Source of the DNA: Cytophagaceae bacterium
Lineage (GTDB): Bacteria > Bacteroidota > Bacteroidia > Cytophagales > UBA9547
Assembly: GCA_027488865.1 (NCBI GenBank)
Contig: JAIYAU010000030.1
Coordinates: 1 to 64,000, forward strand
Direction of reading: 5' to 3'
DNA: 64,000 nt
The translations under genes and the position numbers were made by a program. Positions 7,746 to 15,419 of the stretch are shown in pieces; the stretch's first letter is position 1, and every line of letters begins with the position of its first letter. The notes below the pieces were generated by a model. The model was not told the DNA's origin. It saw only the letters and a program-made list of their open reading frames with translations, and ran no database searches.

Positions 7746-9143
7746 TTATTGTTTTACAATTTTGGCAATTTTGCTGTTACCATTGGATGCTACATGTAGA
7801 TAGTATATTCCACTTGCGTATGGAGCTATTTCTAAACTGATTAGCGATTCATCAGCGTCTTTGCTACAAACCAGCTCACCATACATGTTGAATAAGGATA
7901 TTTTTGTTTGGCTCAATTGATTGGAATGAAGATTTAGATGAATAACATTGCTGCTTGGGTTTGGATACACTTCAAACAAACTATTATCATTTTGTAAAAA
8001 GTCAAGAAGGCCTAAAGGTGTGCTTGTATTTAAAATTACAGACGCATTATTACCAGCAAAATTACAAGTAGCAATATCCAGCTTTTTATCTCCATTAAAA
8101 TCAGTAGCAATCAATGCTTGTGGGCTAGAACCTACTCCAAAATTTGTTGCTGTTGCAAAACTACCATCTCCTTTTCCTAATAAGATTGAAACATTTCCTG
8201 GCGTAGAGTTGCATGTGGCAAGGTCAAGCTTTCCATCATCATCAAAATCTGCCGATATTACTTCTGTAGGCACATTACTTACAGTATAATTTACCGCCGT
8301 GGCAAATGCACCTGTTCCATTACCCAACAAAACCGACACAGTGCTTCCTCCCGAATTAGCTACTGCTAAATCATTTTTACCATCTCCATTATAATCTCCC
8401 ACTGCTATAGATAGTGGGCTGGAGCCTACAGAATAATTTGATAAATAGGTAAATGTGCCATTGCCTACACCTAAAAGCACAGTTACATTGCTGCTATTGT
8501 AATTGGCCGTTGCCAAATCCAAGATTTTATCATTATTTAAATCAGCAGTAATGATAAAGTAAGGGTTTACCCCTGCAGGATAGCTTTGAGGAGTTGCAAA
8601 TATACTAGAGTCAGTACCTAGCATTACATATACTAAGCCTCCACTGGTATTGGTAGCTACTGCTAAGTCTATGATGCTGTCTTTGTTAAAATCTCCTGTG
8701 GTAACACTTCTACAAGTGCTGGTTCCAACATTGTAATTTCTTGCAGTAGCAAAAGTACCTGTGCCTGTACCCATAAAAACAGACACATTTTTATTTGTGC
8801 TTACCACATTTGCGGTTACTAAATCAGGCTTGCCATCTCTATTGAAATCAGCAGTTGCAATTCCGCTAGGTGCACCACCTGTGGTATAATTAACAGCACT
8901 TGAAAATGTATTTGTATTAGATTTTAACAAAACCGAAATATTCGAACCGTTCACATTGCTTATGGCCAAATCAGGATTACCATCCAGATTAAAATCCGCA
9001 GTACAAATGGAGTTAGGATTTACCCCTGCTCCAAAATTGGTAGCCGTGCTAAAATTTAATTGTGCATTGATATCGCCAATTCCCAAAAAACATATTAGCA
9101 TTAGCAATGCCAGGTACTTAAATCTGTAATTTCTTGCTTTCAT
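7746..9143 (-). CDS. Secreted FG-GAP/VCBS-repeat protein with T9SS C-terminal sorting domain
   Basis: A 465-aa protein. A signal peptide follows a basic N-terminus (KARNYRFKYLALLMLICFLG). Seven FG-GAP/VCBS units carry Ca-binding-type loops of the form D-x-N-x-D-G-x-x-D-L-A, for example DFNRDGKPDL, DYNGDGKNDL and DFDDDGKLDL, alternating with SVLLGNGTGAF strands; together they should fold as a beta-propeller. The last 75 residues are a T9SS sorting domain (FEVYPNPSSN, then GIYYLHV and the basic KIAKIVKQ end). I infer a surface or secreted adhesin-like or binding protein. It is last in a probable three-gene unit with the two lipoproteins upstream (27-bp gap) and is followed by two hairpins. Confidence 0.88.
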   Translation of the reverse strand: MKARNYRFKYLALLMLICFLGIGDINAQLNFSTATNFGAGVNPNSICTADFNLDGNPDLAISNVNGSNISVLLKSNTNTFSSAVNYTTGGAPSGIATADFNRDGKPDLVTANVVSTNKNVSVFMGTGTGTFATARNYNVGTSTCRSVTTGDFNKDSIIDLAVATNTSGGLVYVMLGTDSSIFATPQSYPAGVNPYFIITADLNNDKILDLATANYNSSNVTVLLGVGNGTFTYLSNYSVGSSPLSIAVGDYNGDGKNDLAVANSGGSTVSVLLGNGTGAFATAVNYTVSNVPTEVISADFDDDGKLDLATCNSTPGNVSILLGKGDGSFATATNFGVGSSPQALIATDFNGDKKLDIATCNFAGNNASVILNTSTPLGLLDFLQNDNSLFEVYPNPSSNVIHLNLHSNQLSQTKISLFNMYGELVCSKDADESLISLEIAPYASGIYYLHVASNGNSKIAKIVKQ

Positions 9144-9170
9144 TTTTTCTAAATTAATGTGAATAATTTC

Positions 9171-9707
9171 TTAGTCTTTTATATTATATACTTTGCGAAT
9201 ATTTTCATAACTCAAGTCATCAGGCAATTCTAACCTCATATTGCTATAGGCACTTTTGATTTCTACAATTTTAAACGCCAAAGTTGTAGAGGTGGTAAAG
9301 GCAGATGTATTTTGGCTATTATTAGGCTTTTGTGCATATATTTTTATCAAATCGTTGCACTTACATGTGCTTTTCTCTACTGTAGCCCAAAGGTATGCCA
9401 CTGCTGAAGATGTGCCATTGTACCACAAAAAGGGAGTTTGCACCAGCGAATTATTATTGGCTTGATCTTTGAAATATACAAGAATTGCAGAGCTATCAAG
9501 GTTAGCATAGGAAGAATAGGAATATGCCGAACTGCTTGCAGAAAACGTTGCAATTATGTCTATTGATAGAGCCTTTGGGCCAGCAGTACCTTGAGGACCC
9601 GCAGGGCCTTGCGGCCCTACAGCGCCAGAGTCTCCTTTTTGGCATGAAGATAATCCCAACACTAATACAAACAATATGGCAATAATAGGACGATAAGCCG
9701 CTTTCAT
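9171..9707 (-). CDS. Lipoprotein with short collagen-like Gly-X-Y region
   Basis: A 178-aa lipoprotein: signal MKAAYRPIIAILFVLVLGLSSC with the lipobox LSSC, then seven Gly-X-Y triplets starting GDSGAVGPQGPAGPQ, then about 130 residues rich in Ser, Tyr and Asn. Such collagen-like stalks are common just after the lipid anchor in Bacteroidota surface lipoproteins. The C-terminal part (KALSIDIIATFSASSSAY onward) has strands like those of other short-stalk lipoproteins but no family I can name; a CKCN motif is present. It lies 27 bp before the FG-GAP gene and 47 bp after the next lipoprotein, so co-transcription is likely. Confidence 0.7.
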   Translation of the reverse strand: MKAAYRPIIAILFVLVLGLSSCQKGDSGAVGPQGPAGPQGTAGPKALSIDIIATFSASSSAYSYSSYANLDSSAILVYFKDQANNNSLVQTPFLWYNGTSSAVAYLWATVEKSTCKCNDLIKIYAQKPNNSQNTSAFTTSTTLAFKIVEIKSAYSNMRLELPDDLSYENIRKVYNIKD

Positions 9708-9754
9708 AATTATAACGATTGATTATTTTGTATTATGAATTAATTTATAAAAGG

Positions 9755-10480
9755 CTATTTCCAAGTAAGCCAATACCAATGCTCTTGAAATCCGGCATTG
9801 CTGTTGAATAAAACATATACATAGTATGTGCCGGCACCAATCAATTTGTAATATACTTTGCCTCTATTAGCCACACTTATGGTTGAAAACACACTTGATC
9901 CATTGGCATCATAAATGTATACATCGGCATACTTGCCTGGGTCGCTTAGGTGGTTAAAATCTACAATTACAGAGTCTCCTATGGCAGCATTTTCTATTTT
10001 CACCACGTCTGCAAAATCTCCATAATTGTTGTTTTGTGCAGATACATCACCAGATACTCTTACATTTTTAGTCAATTGAGTATATGCCTTGTTTATCTCT
10101 GTATCTATTCTTAATTCATGGGTTGCAGTGGTTAAATGATTACCTGCTTCATCACTTACTTTTATTGTCATGTCACCTATAAAACTTTTGGCAGAAAGAG
10201 GTACATCAACAGTAAAATTTTGGTCATTTGAATATGCATCTGTAAGCACATCTTTTAAAGGGTTACCCGCGGCATCATACACTGTAATGAGCGCTCTTGT
10301 TGGAGTAGAGCCACCTACTGACACCTTAAATTTATAATTAAGGTCGCCAATCATGGAGTAGGTATTGCTAAAGTCATAAATGGTAAATGAAGTTGGTTTG
10401 TTTTCTTCTTTTTTACAAGAAGTAAGTGACAATACTGACACCAAAGCCAGCGCTGAAAGTAGATTAATTAGTTTTTGCAT
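9755..10480 (-). CDS. Lipoprotein, 241 aa, unknown beta-rich
   Basis: The signal peptide ends in LSLTSC (lipobox) followed by KKEENKP, giving a lipid-anchored protein. The rest is beta-rich: an Ig-like part (about 50-130, with ITVYDAAGNPLKDVL and KVSDEAGNHL) and a C-terminal part ending in GTYYVYVLFNSNAGF-x-E-H-W-Y-W-L, which resembles pre-peptidase (PPC) type domains. I do not assign a function. It is first of a probable three-gene minus-strand unit. An 18-bp palindrome lies 54 bp upstream of its start. Confidence 0.65.
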   Translation of the reverse strand: MQKLINLLSALALVSVLSLTSCKKEENKPTSFTIYDFSNTYSMIGDLNYKFKVSVGGSTPTRALITVYDAAGNPLKDVLTDAYSNDQNFTVDVPLSAKSFIGDMTIKVSDEAGNHLTTATHELRIDTEINKAYTQLTKNVRVSGDVSAQNNNYGDFADVVKIENAAIGDSVIVDFNHLSDPGKYADVYIYDANGSSVFSTISVANRGKVYYKLIGAGTYYVYVLFNSNAGFQEHWYWLTWK

Positions 10481-10533
10481 TTTAAAAGGATTTAATTTTT
10501 AAAAACAAATCTAATTTTTCACCTCAAAAAAAA

Positions 10534-10551
10534 ACTTAACAATTGTTAAGT
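10534..10551. promoter_or_regulatory. Perfect 18-bp palindrome between Crp/Fnr gene and lipoprotein gene
   Basis: ACTTAACAATTGTTAAGT reads the same on both strands. It lies 18 nt after the stop of the Crp/Fnr-type gene and 54 nt before the lipoprotein start. The minus strand continues with a long T run, so it may work as a weak terminator for the regulator gene. The TTAAC-N-NTTGTTAA symmetry would equally suit a Crp/Fnr dimer acting on the downstream operon. Confidence 0.5.
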
Positions 10552-10568
10552 GCTACATTAATATTTTG

Positions 10569-11162
10569 TTAAGCGGTTTGTCGCGACTTTATTCTGCTTA
10601 TAGATACCGGTGTTATTCCTAAAAAGTTGGCCAAATGCTTATCATGAATTCTTTTTACCAATTCAGGATTATTTTTTACAAAATCAAAATATCTTTCCTC
10701 CGGCGTTAAAAGCACAAATGATTCCAATCTTGTAATTGTAGTTTTTAATAAATCTGCAAATACCAAATACAAATTTTTCATCAAAACGGGAGATTTGTAC
10801 ATTATTTCAAAAATTGTATCGTAATCTATAGACAATGTGGTAGTTGGCTCTAAGGCCTGTATATAAACTTGATTAGTTCTTTCAAATAGGATGGTATCGT
10901 AACTACCAATCACCTGATTTTCTCTTCGAAAGCCCACTGTAACCTCATCTCCGTTTTCTTTTATCACATACATTCTTGCCAAACCATTATTAAAGTAAAA
11001 CACCTCTTTAGAATGGCTTCCGGCCTCCATAATCAAGTCTCCTTTGTTAAACCTTTTAAGCTTAGCCGACTTTATAAGCAATAAGAAATCGGAAAGTTTA
11101 AGGTCTTTGCCAGTGTTATAAATGCTCTTAATTTTACTGAACTCTGAAGTAAGCTTTTTCAT
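10569..11162 (-). CDS. Crp/Fnr-family transcriptional regulator
   Basis: A 197-aa protein with the Crp/Fnr layout. Residues of about 25-115 form a cyclic-nucleotide-binding-like beta-barrel (KRFNKGDLIMEAGSHSKEVFYFNNGLARMYVIKENGDE), followed by a dimerisation helix. The C-terminal helix-turn-helix is at about 173-192 (HLANFLGITPVSISRIKS). The barrel lacks the R-x-A-x-V phosphate-binding signature of cAMP receptors, as in most Bacteroidota members, and no cysteine cluster for an Fe-S centre is seen. The effector is unknown. It is transcribed in the same direction as, and just upstream of, the lipoprotein/collagen-like/FG-GAP set, which makes that set its likeliest target. Confidence 0.88.
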   Translation of the reverse strand: MKKLTSEFSKIKSIYNTGKDLKLSDFLLLIKSAKLKRFNKGDLIMEAGSHSKEVFYFNNGLARMYVIKENGDEVTVGFRRENQVIGSYDTILFERTNQVYIQALEPTTTLSIDYDTIFEIMYKSPVLMKNLYLVFADLLKTTITRLESFVLLTPEERYFDFVKNNPELVKRIHDKHLANFLGITPVSISRIKSRQTA

Positions 11163-11381
11163 ATTTTAATAAATTCCGCAGTTTTTTGTTTGAATTAAAG
11201 CTTGGCAAATACTTCGTCACTTACGGAAATCAAAGACAATTAGGTTGCATCATAGTAATAATAAAAAAATGGGCCTTTTTTGCCTTTTTCAACTTCAATC
11301 AAATTTTACGCAATCAGTTTCTTATATATCGTCAATTAATCCACTTCGGTGAATATCTTACTTTTTTGATTCATTAATATA

Positions 11382-11444
11382 ACAAAAAAATTCCCCAGCC
11401 TTAATAAGACTGAGGAATTCATAATTAGAATGCTTATGTTTTAA
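11382..11444. repeat. 63-bp direct repeat, left copy (duplicated ftsZ terminator)
   Basis: The 63 bases are identical to 19451-19513, immediately downstream of ftsZ. The copy contains the ftsZ terminator hairpin (11391-11417, A-run 11384-11390 giving U7 on the minus strand). Partial similarity continues for another 11 bp to TTAATC, which at the right copy holds the ftsZ stop codon. No minus-strand gene precedes this copy for it to terminate. Confidence 0.9.
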
Positions 11445-11781
11445 TGGGGTTAATCATCCCAAATATAGCTCTGCACTATATGAAACATATTGCAATATTC
11501 ATTATCAAATGAATATTATTCTTATGAACTCTAAAAACGACTCGGAGTGTCTACTCAACGCACGTAACCTTTGCGGAATATAATTTGACTATAAATCAGA
11601 TTAATATTTTTGAAAAACAGATATTAGTCAAGAGAATGGCTACCACCAATGGATACGCAATGCCAGTATTATTCGTACATTACTAGCATAAAAATCAAAT
11701 AGCTAGTTTTACCAAAAGCGTTAGCTGCCGAAGGTTCACAAAAAATGCATAAATAATTACCACAATTTGGGTGGTATCCCC

Positions 11782-11789
11782 TATATTTG
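11782..11789 (+). promoter_or_regulatory. Possible -7 box of the island's first gene
   Basis: TATATTTG matches TAnnTTTG and lies 16 nt before the ATG at 11806. No TTG occurs at the proper distance upstream, so the call is weak. Confidence 0.3.
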
Positions 11790-11805
11790 AGAGATTTTAA
11801 TAAAA

Positions 11806-12213
11806 ATGAAAGAATATCCTAGGCCACACATAATAGAATTTCCTAAACTAGGCGAGCCCACGATCGGCTACATTTCAGTTTCAGAGAATTACAGGCAGGT
11901 ACCATTCGAAATAAAACGGATATTTTGGACATACTTTACACCTGAAAGCATCGTAAGAGGTAGACATGCGCATTATGTAACTGAGCAAGTATTGGTGGCC
12001 GTGGCTGGCAGAATAATAGTTAATACTGAATTAGCCAACGGCGAATTAGACGCTTTCATCATAGACTCACCCAATAAAGGTGTATACGTACCCCCCAATG
12101 CATGGCATACCATGCAGTATTCTCATACCGCGGTTCAACTAGTGTTGGCATCTACTGAATACAATGAGAAAGATTATATCAGAAGCTTTGAGGAGTTTAA
12201 AAACAGGAAATGA
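11806..12213 (+). CDS. dTDP-4-keto-6-deoxyhexose 3,4-ketoisomerase (FdtA/QdtA/WxcM type)
   Basis: A 135-aa single-domain cupin of the WxcM-C/FdtA/QdtA family. The family's core is clear: RGRHAHYVTEQVLVAVAGRI with the two catalytic histidines, and YVPPNAWHTMQYS further on. These enzymes move the keto group of dTDP-4-keto-6-deoxyglucose from C4 to C3 so that C3 can be aminated. It is the first gene of the island and its stop overlaps the next start (ATGA). With the aminotransferase at 13354 it would give a dTDP-3-amino-3,6-dideoxyhexose. Whether the product is the galacto (Fdt) or gluco (Qdt) form cannot be told from sequence by eye. The dTDP-glucose 4,6-dehydratase is not in the window. Confidence 0.85.
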   Translation: MKEYPRPHIIEFPKLGEPTIGYISVSENYRQVPFEIKRIFWTYFTPESIVRGRHAHYVTEQVLVAVAGRIIVNTELANGELDAFIIDSPNKGVYVPPNAWHTMQYSHTAVQLVLASTEYNEKDYIRSFEEFKNRK

Positions 12214-13112
12214 TAATGAACAGAGAAGAAAAGCTATTGTTTTACAGTCCCTATTCATTTTTGAGATCAATATCGAAAGATAAACAACTTGCAGTAGTGG
12301 ATGCAATTTTTGAAAAACAAATAGGTACAGAGAAAATTTTAATTCAGGTTGAAGGCTATGATTTTATTTTTTACTTGAGAAAACTTGAATGGGACACTCG
12401 TTTTTTCAACAAAAACACTTTCAAGTTATTGACCATAATCTCGGATAACAATGATTTGGCAAAAGTCTCCGAAGCCATCAGGCAGCTATTGATCACAATT
12501 CCTAAAGATTCGTATGTGTTTACAGAAGTGCCCTCTGAAGATATACTTTTTCTACAAGGGTTGGGCAACAACTGCTTTAAGCTTCTAGAAACAAGGCTTA
12601 CCTATTACAATGACAATATTAAAAATTACGAATACAAAAGGTTTAAAGTAAGAGAGGCGGTAAAAAATGACATAGAAATATTGCAATACACCGCAAGTGT
12701 AATGAAGAATGAATATGACAGGATCCATGCCGATTACACCTTTGATGAAGTTTTGGCTAACAATTACTTGGCTAAATATGTAGAAAATTCAATAAAGGGA
12801 TTTGCTGATATAGTTATCGTCCCTGATGAAGAAGGAGTACCGATTGAAGCGTTTTTAACATCCAACTTTCTTACAGAAGATTGGGATAAAGTTGGTGTCA
12901 AAATTTCTAAAATGGTGCTTTCTGCCGTAAACACGAGCTGCAGGGGTTGGTATGTAAAACTTATTTCAGAAATGACCTTTATAATGAAAGAAAAGGGAGT
13001 CCAATGCATTTTTATGAATACGCAATCCACAAATAAGGCAGTAATCAAGACTTGGGAAACATTGGGATTCAAATACGGCTCAGCTACTCATATACTATCA
13101 CTAAATACTTAA
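12210..13112 (+). CDS. GNAT acyltransferase, WecD-like, for a nucleotide amino sugar
   Basis: A 300-aa protein with two parts. The first half includes LEWDTRFFNKNTFKL (about 57-72), the motif seen in WecD/RffC, the dTDP-fucosamine acetyltransferase (usually LPWDSxFFG). The second half is a GNAT fold with a late strand and helix CIFMNTQSTNKAVIKTWETLGF, which holds the typical N-x-x-A-x-x-x-x-x-x-x-L-G-F ending. I infer N-acylation of the amino sugar made by the neighbouring isomerase and aminotransferase. It overlaps the isomerase gene by 4 nt (ATG at 12210, or 12216). The broken acyl carrier protein directly downstream suggests the original donor may have been acyl-ACP rather than acetyl-CoA. 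Confidence 0.65.
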   Translation: MIMNREEKLLFYSPYSFLRSISKDKQLAVVDAIFEKQIGTEKILIQVEGYDFIFYLRKLEWDTRFFNKNTFKLLTIISDNNDLAKVSEAIRQLLITIPKDSYVFTEVPSEDILFLQGLGNNCFKLLETRLTYYNDNIKNYEYKRFKVREAVKNDIEILQYTASVMKNEYDRIHADYTFDEVLANNYLAKYVENSIKGFADIVIVPDEEGVPIEAFLTSNFLTEDWDKVGVKISKMVLSAVNTSCRGWYVKLISEMTFIMKEKGVQCIFMNTQSTNKAVIKTWETLGFKYGSATHILSLNT

Positions 13113-13123
13113 TCAACACTAAA

Positions 13124-13354
13124 ATGAATCTTGAAGAGTTTGTTAAATTGATAGCTGAATAATTTGAAGCATCAGACTACGACAATGTGACGGCAGATGC
13201 TAACCTTACCAATCTTGCAACATGGGATTAGTTGACTTCCTTTGTAGTTTTGTCAGTGATAGAAGATGAGTGCAATGTAAAAATAACGTACGAGGAACTG
13301 ATCTCAGCCGGATCAGTAGAAGAAATTTACGATTTCATAAATAATAAAATATAA
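13124..13354 (+). pseudogene. Acyl carrier protein with two in-frame stops, one at the phosphopantetheine serine
   Basis: Read from ATG 13124, 77 codons including the stop give an acyl carrier protein apart from two internal stops. These are TAA at codon 13 (13160-13162, one step from CAA) and TAG at codon 36 (13229-13231, one step from TCG). The second lies in W-D-stop-L, exactly where the family has the D-S-L serine that carries 4'-phosphopantetheine. The rest (NVTADANLTNLATWD, then VVLSVIEDECNVKITYEEL and [12 protein letters not shown]) is well kept and in frame, with no indels. The final TAA overlaps the next gene's ATG (TAATG). Most likely it is a young pseudogene; sequencing error or recoding are alternatives. 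Confidence 0.85.
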
Positions 13355-14460
13355 TGGAGATCCCTTTTTTGTCTTTTACTAAAACCAATTTGCAGGTTAA
13401 ATCAGGCATTGTCAATGCTTTGGAGCGCGTTATCGATTCCAATTGGTATGTTTTAGGAGAAGAAGTAAAGTCTTTTGAGAAGGCGTATGCAGAGTATAGT
13501 CAGGTGGACTATTCAATAGGTGTTGCCAACGGTCTCGATGCGCTCCATATCGCACTTAAAGTATTGGGGATAGGGCCTGGTGACGAGGTAATCGTACCCT
13601 CTAATACATATATTGCCACCGTTATGGCAGTTTCATTTGTAGGAGCCGTCCCTGTTTTTGTTGAGCCTAACATCGATACCTATAATATCGACCCCAACCT
13701 GATCGAGGCTGCGATCACCACAAAGACCAGGGCCATTATGCCTGTACATTTATATGGACAAGCCTGTGAGATGGGCAAGATCATGGAAATAGCAGCCAAG
13801 TATCGCTTATTTGTAGTGGAAGACAATGCTCAAGCCCATGGGGCACGCTTTGAAGGAAAGCTTACGGGCAGCTTTGGACATATAAACGGCACAAGTTTTT
13901 ACCCAGGCAAAAACTTGGGCGCATTGGGCGATGGAGGTGGTATCACTACCAACGATCAAGAGTTGTACAAAAAGGCCTTTACAATTAGAAATTATGGCTC
14001 ACAGAAGAAATATTACAATGAGGTAATCGGGCTCAACTCTAGGCTAGACGAAATGCAGGCGGCTATTCTGAAAGTAAAATTGCCCTATATGCATGAATGG
14101 ACAAAAGAAAGGCAACAAATCGCGGCATGGTATGATGCAAAACTGAAGAGCGTAGGGGATCTTATACTGCCGTCAATACACCCTAAGGCCACGCATGTTT
14201 ATCATCTTTATACCATACGAACTTCAAGAAGGGATGAATTACAAAAGTACCTTACCCTTACCGGAATCGGTACGCTCATACACTATCCAGTACCTCCTCA
14301 TTTGCAAGAAGCTTACCAATCAATGGGTTATAAAAATGGAGAGTTTCCAATAGCCGAGACCATTGCTGACACCACATTAAGCTTACCTCTATACATTGGC
14401 CTACAGGAAGATGGAGTAAATAGAGTAGTGAATATGATTAAATCATTTTTTAATTCTTAA
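13354..14460 (+). CDS. DegT/DnrJ/EryC1/StrS sugar aminotransferase (FdtB-like)
   Basis: A 368-aa PLP enzyme of the DegT/DnrJ/EryC1/StrS family, full length. Visible hallmarks are the cofactor-binding start ([31 protein letters not shown] in overlapping parts), [10 protein letters not shown] with the PLP-contacting aspartate, and the Schiff-base lysine in [28 protein letters not shown] is the usual family signature. It should transfer an amino group to the 3-keto sugar made by the isomerase at 11806, as FdtB or QdtB does. It starts inside the stop of the broken acyl carrier gene (TAATG) and is followed after 9 bp by the glycosyltransferase, so the island is probably one operon. Confidence 0.88.
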   Translation: MEIPFLSFTKTNLQVKSGIVNALERVIDSNWYVLGEEVKSFEKAYAEYSQVDYSIGVANGLDALHIALKVLGIGPGDEVIVPSNTYIATVMAVSFVGAVPVFVEPNIDTYNIDPNLIEAAITTKTRAIMPVHLYGQACEMGKIMEIAAKYRLFVVEDNAQAHGARFEGKLTGSFGHINGTSFYPGKNLGALGDGGGITTNDQELYKKAFTIRNYGSQKKYYNEVIGLNSRLDEMQAAILKVKLPYMHEWTKERQQIAAWYDAKLKSVGDLILPSIHPKATHVYHLYTIRTSRRDELQKYLTLTGIGTLIHYPVPPHLQEAYQSMGYKNGEFPIAETIADTTLSLPLYIGLQEDGVNRVVNMIKSFFNS

Positions 14461-14469
14461 GCCAAAGAA

Positions 14470-15399
14470 ATGCCTAAACTCTCCATTATTATCCCTTGTT
14501 ACTTTAATGAACTAAATATCCCAGTTACCAGTACAGAGCTGAAGGATAATGAAAAAATTTTTCCACAAGATGTTACTTTTGAGTACATCATGGTAGACGA
14601 CGGATCGCGAGATAATACTTGGCAAACCTTAAAGGACTTTCACTCCCAGTATCCTCATCAGGTAAAAATAATCAAGCTAGCTGGCAATGTGGGTTCTTAC
14701 AATGCCATATTGGCGGGAATGAACTATGCAACGGGGGATGTCACCACTGTAATAGCGGCAGACCTGCAAGACCCACCTGAATTGATGGTTAAAATGTATG
14801 AATATTGGCAAAAAGGGATCAAACTCATTCTAGCCAACAGACAAGACAGGGAAGAATCGTTTGGGCAAAAGCTTTTTTCCAATGCTTACCATGGCTTAAT
14901 GCGGAAGCTAGCGATCCCCAGCATTCCTCCAGGAGGTTTTGACTTCGCCATGTTTGACAAACAGCTGCGGGAAGAAGTGGTAAAGATGAATGAGAAGAAC
15001 ACCAATACACTTTATTTATTGCCTTGGATGGGTTATGAGCATGTATGTATCCCCTACACACGTAGAAAAAGGCAAATCGGAAAATCTAGATGGACGTTAA
15101 AGAAAAAAATCAAGCTTTTTGTTGATTCCTTCGTCTCCTTCTCTTTTTTTCCGCTAAGGGCAATTTCAGTTACTGGATTGATCCTTGGATTTTGCGCTTT
15201 AGGCTATGGGGTATTTGTGTTAATTTCAAGGCTTTTTGGTCTGATACAACTAGAAGGCTGGACGGCCATTATGGTAGTGCTCCTGTTTGTCTCATCCTTT
15301 CAGATGGTGGCAATTGGAGTAATTGGTGAATACGTGTGGCGAACACTCGATTCTTCTCGCAATCGGCCTATTTATGTGGTGGAAGAAAAACTGATGTAA
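14470..15399 (+). CDS. GT2 polyprenyl-phosphate glycosyltransferase (GtrB/ArnC/DPM1 type)
   Basis: A 309-aa family-2 glycosyltransferase. The N-terminal GT-A domain shows SIIIPCYFNELNIP, MVDDGSRDNT (nucleotide site), LAGNVGSYNAILAGMNYATGD and AADLQDPPE (the DxD-like metal site), then RRKRQIGKSRWTLKKK. Two hydrophobic helices follow (about 228-255 and 262-290), as in GtrB and ArnC, ending in a short cytosolic tail (WRTLDSSRNRPIYVVEE). Such enzymes load a sugar on undecaprenyl phosphate for transfer on the far side of the membrane. That fits the two multi-pass proteins next door as possible acceptor transferases or flippases. Its own sugar is unknown. Confidence 0.85.
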   Translation: MPKLSIIIPCYFNELNIPVTSTELKDNEKIFPQDVTFEYIMVDDGSRDNTWQTLKDFHSQYPHQVKIIKLAGNVGSYNAILAGMNYATGDVTTVIAADLQDPPELMVKMYEYWQKGIKLILANRQDREESFGQKLFSNAYHGLMRKLAIPSIPPGGFDFAMFDKQLREEVVKMNEKNTNTLYLLPWMGYEHVCIPYTRRKRQIGKSRWTLKKKIKLFVDSFVSFSFFPLRAISVTGLILGFCALGYGVFVLISRLFGLIQLEGWTAIMVVLLFVSSFQMVAIGVIGEYVWRTLDSSRNRPIYVVEEKLM

Positions 15400-15419
15400 T
15401 TAACTCTTAAACATTAAGA

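Larger units (their letters stand above)
11163..11805. other. Intergenic region at the left border of the sugar island
   Basis: About 640 bp between divergent genes. The notable content is the 63-bp copy of the ftsZ terminator region (11382-11444) and a -7-like box before the first island gene. From 11456 to 11780 no protein-like frame is seen, apart from a 6-bp inverted repeat (ACTAGC/GCTAGT) near 11684-11709. Confidence 0.5.

Noticed and set aside
7591-7803. 70-aa plus-strand ORF
   Set aside because: It runs through two terminator hairpins and overlaps the C-terminal codons of the FG-GAP gene; its composition is like translated spacer DNA.
11186-11377. 63-aa plus-strand ORF upstream of the sugar island
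   Set aside because: Low-complexity Phe/Ile-rich translation of A+T-rich spacer, with no start signal and no recognisable motif.
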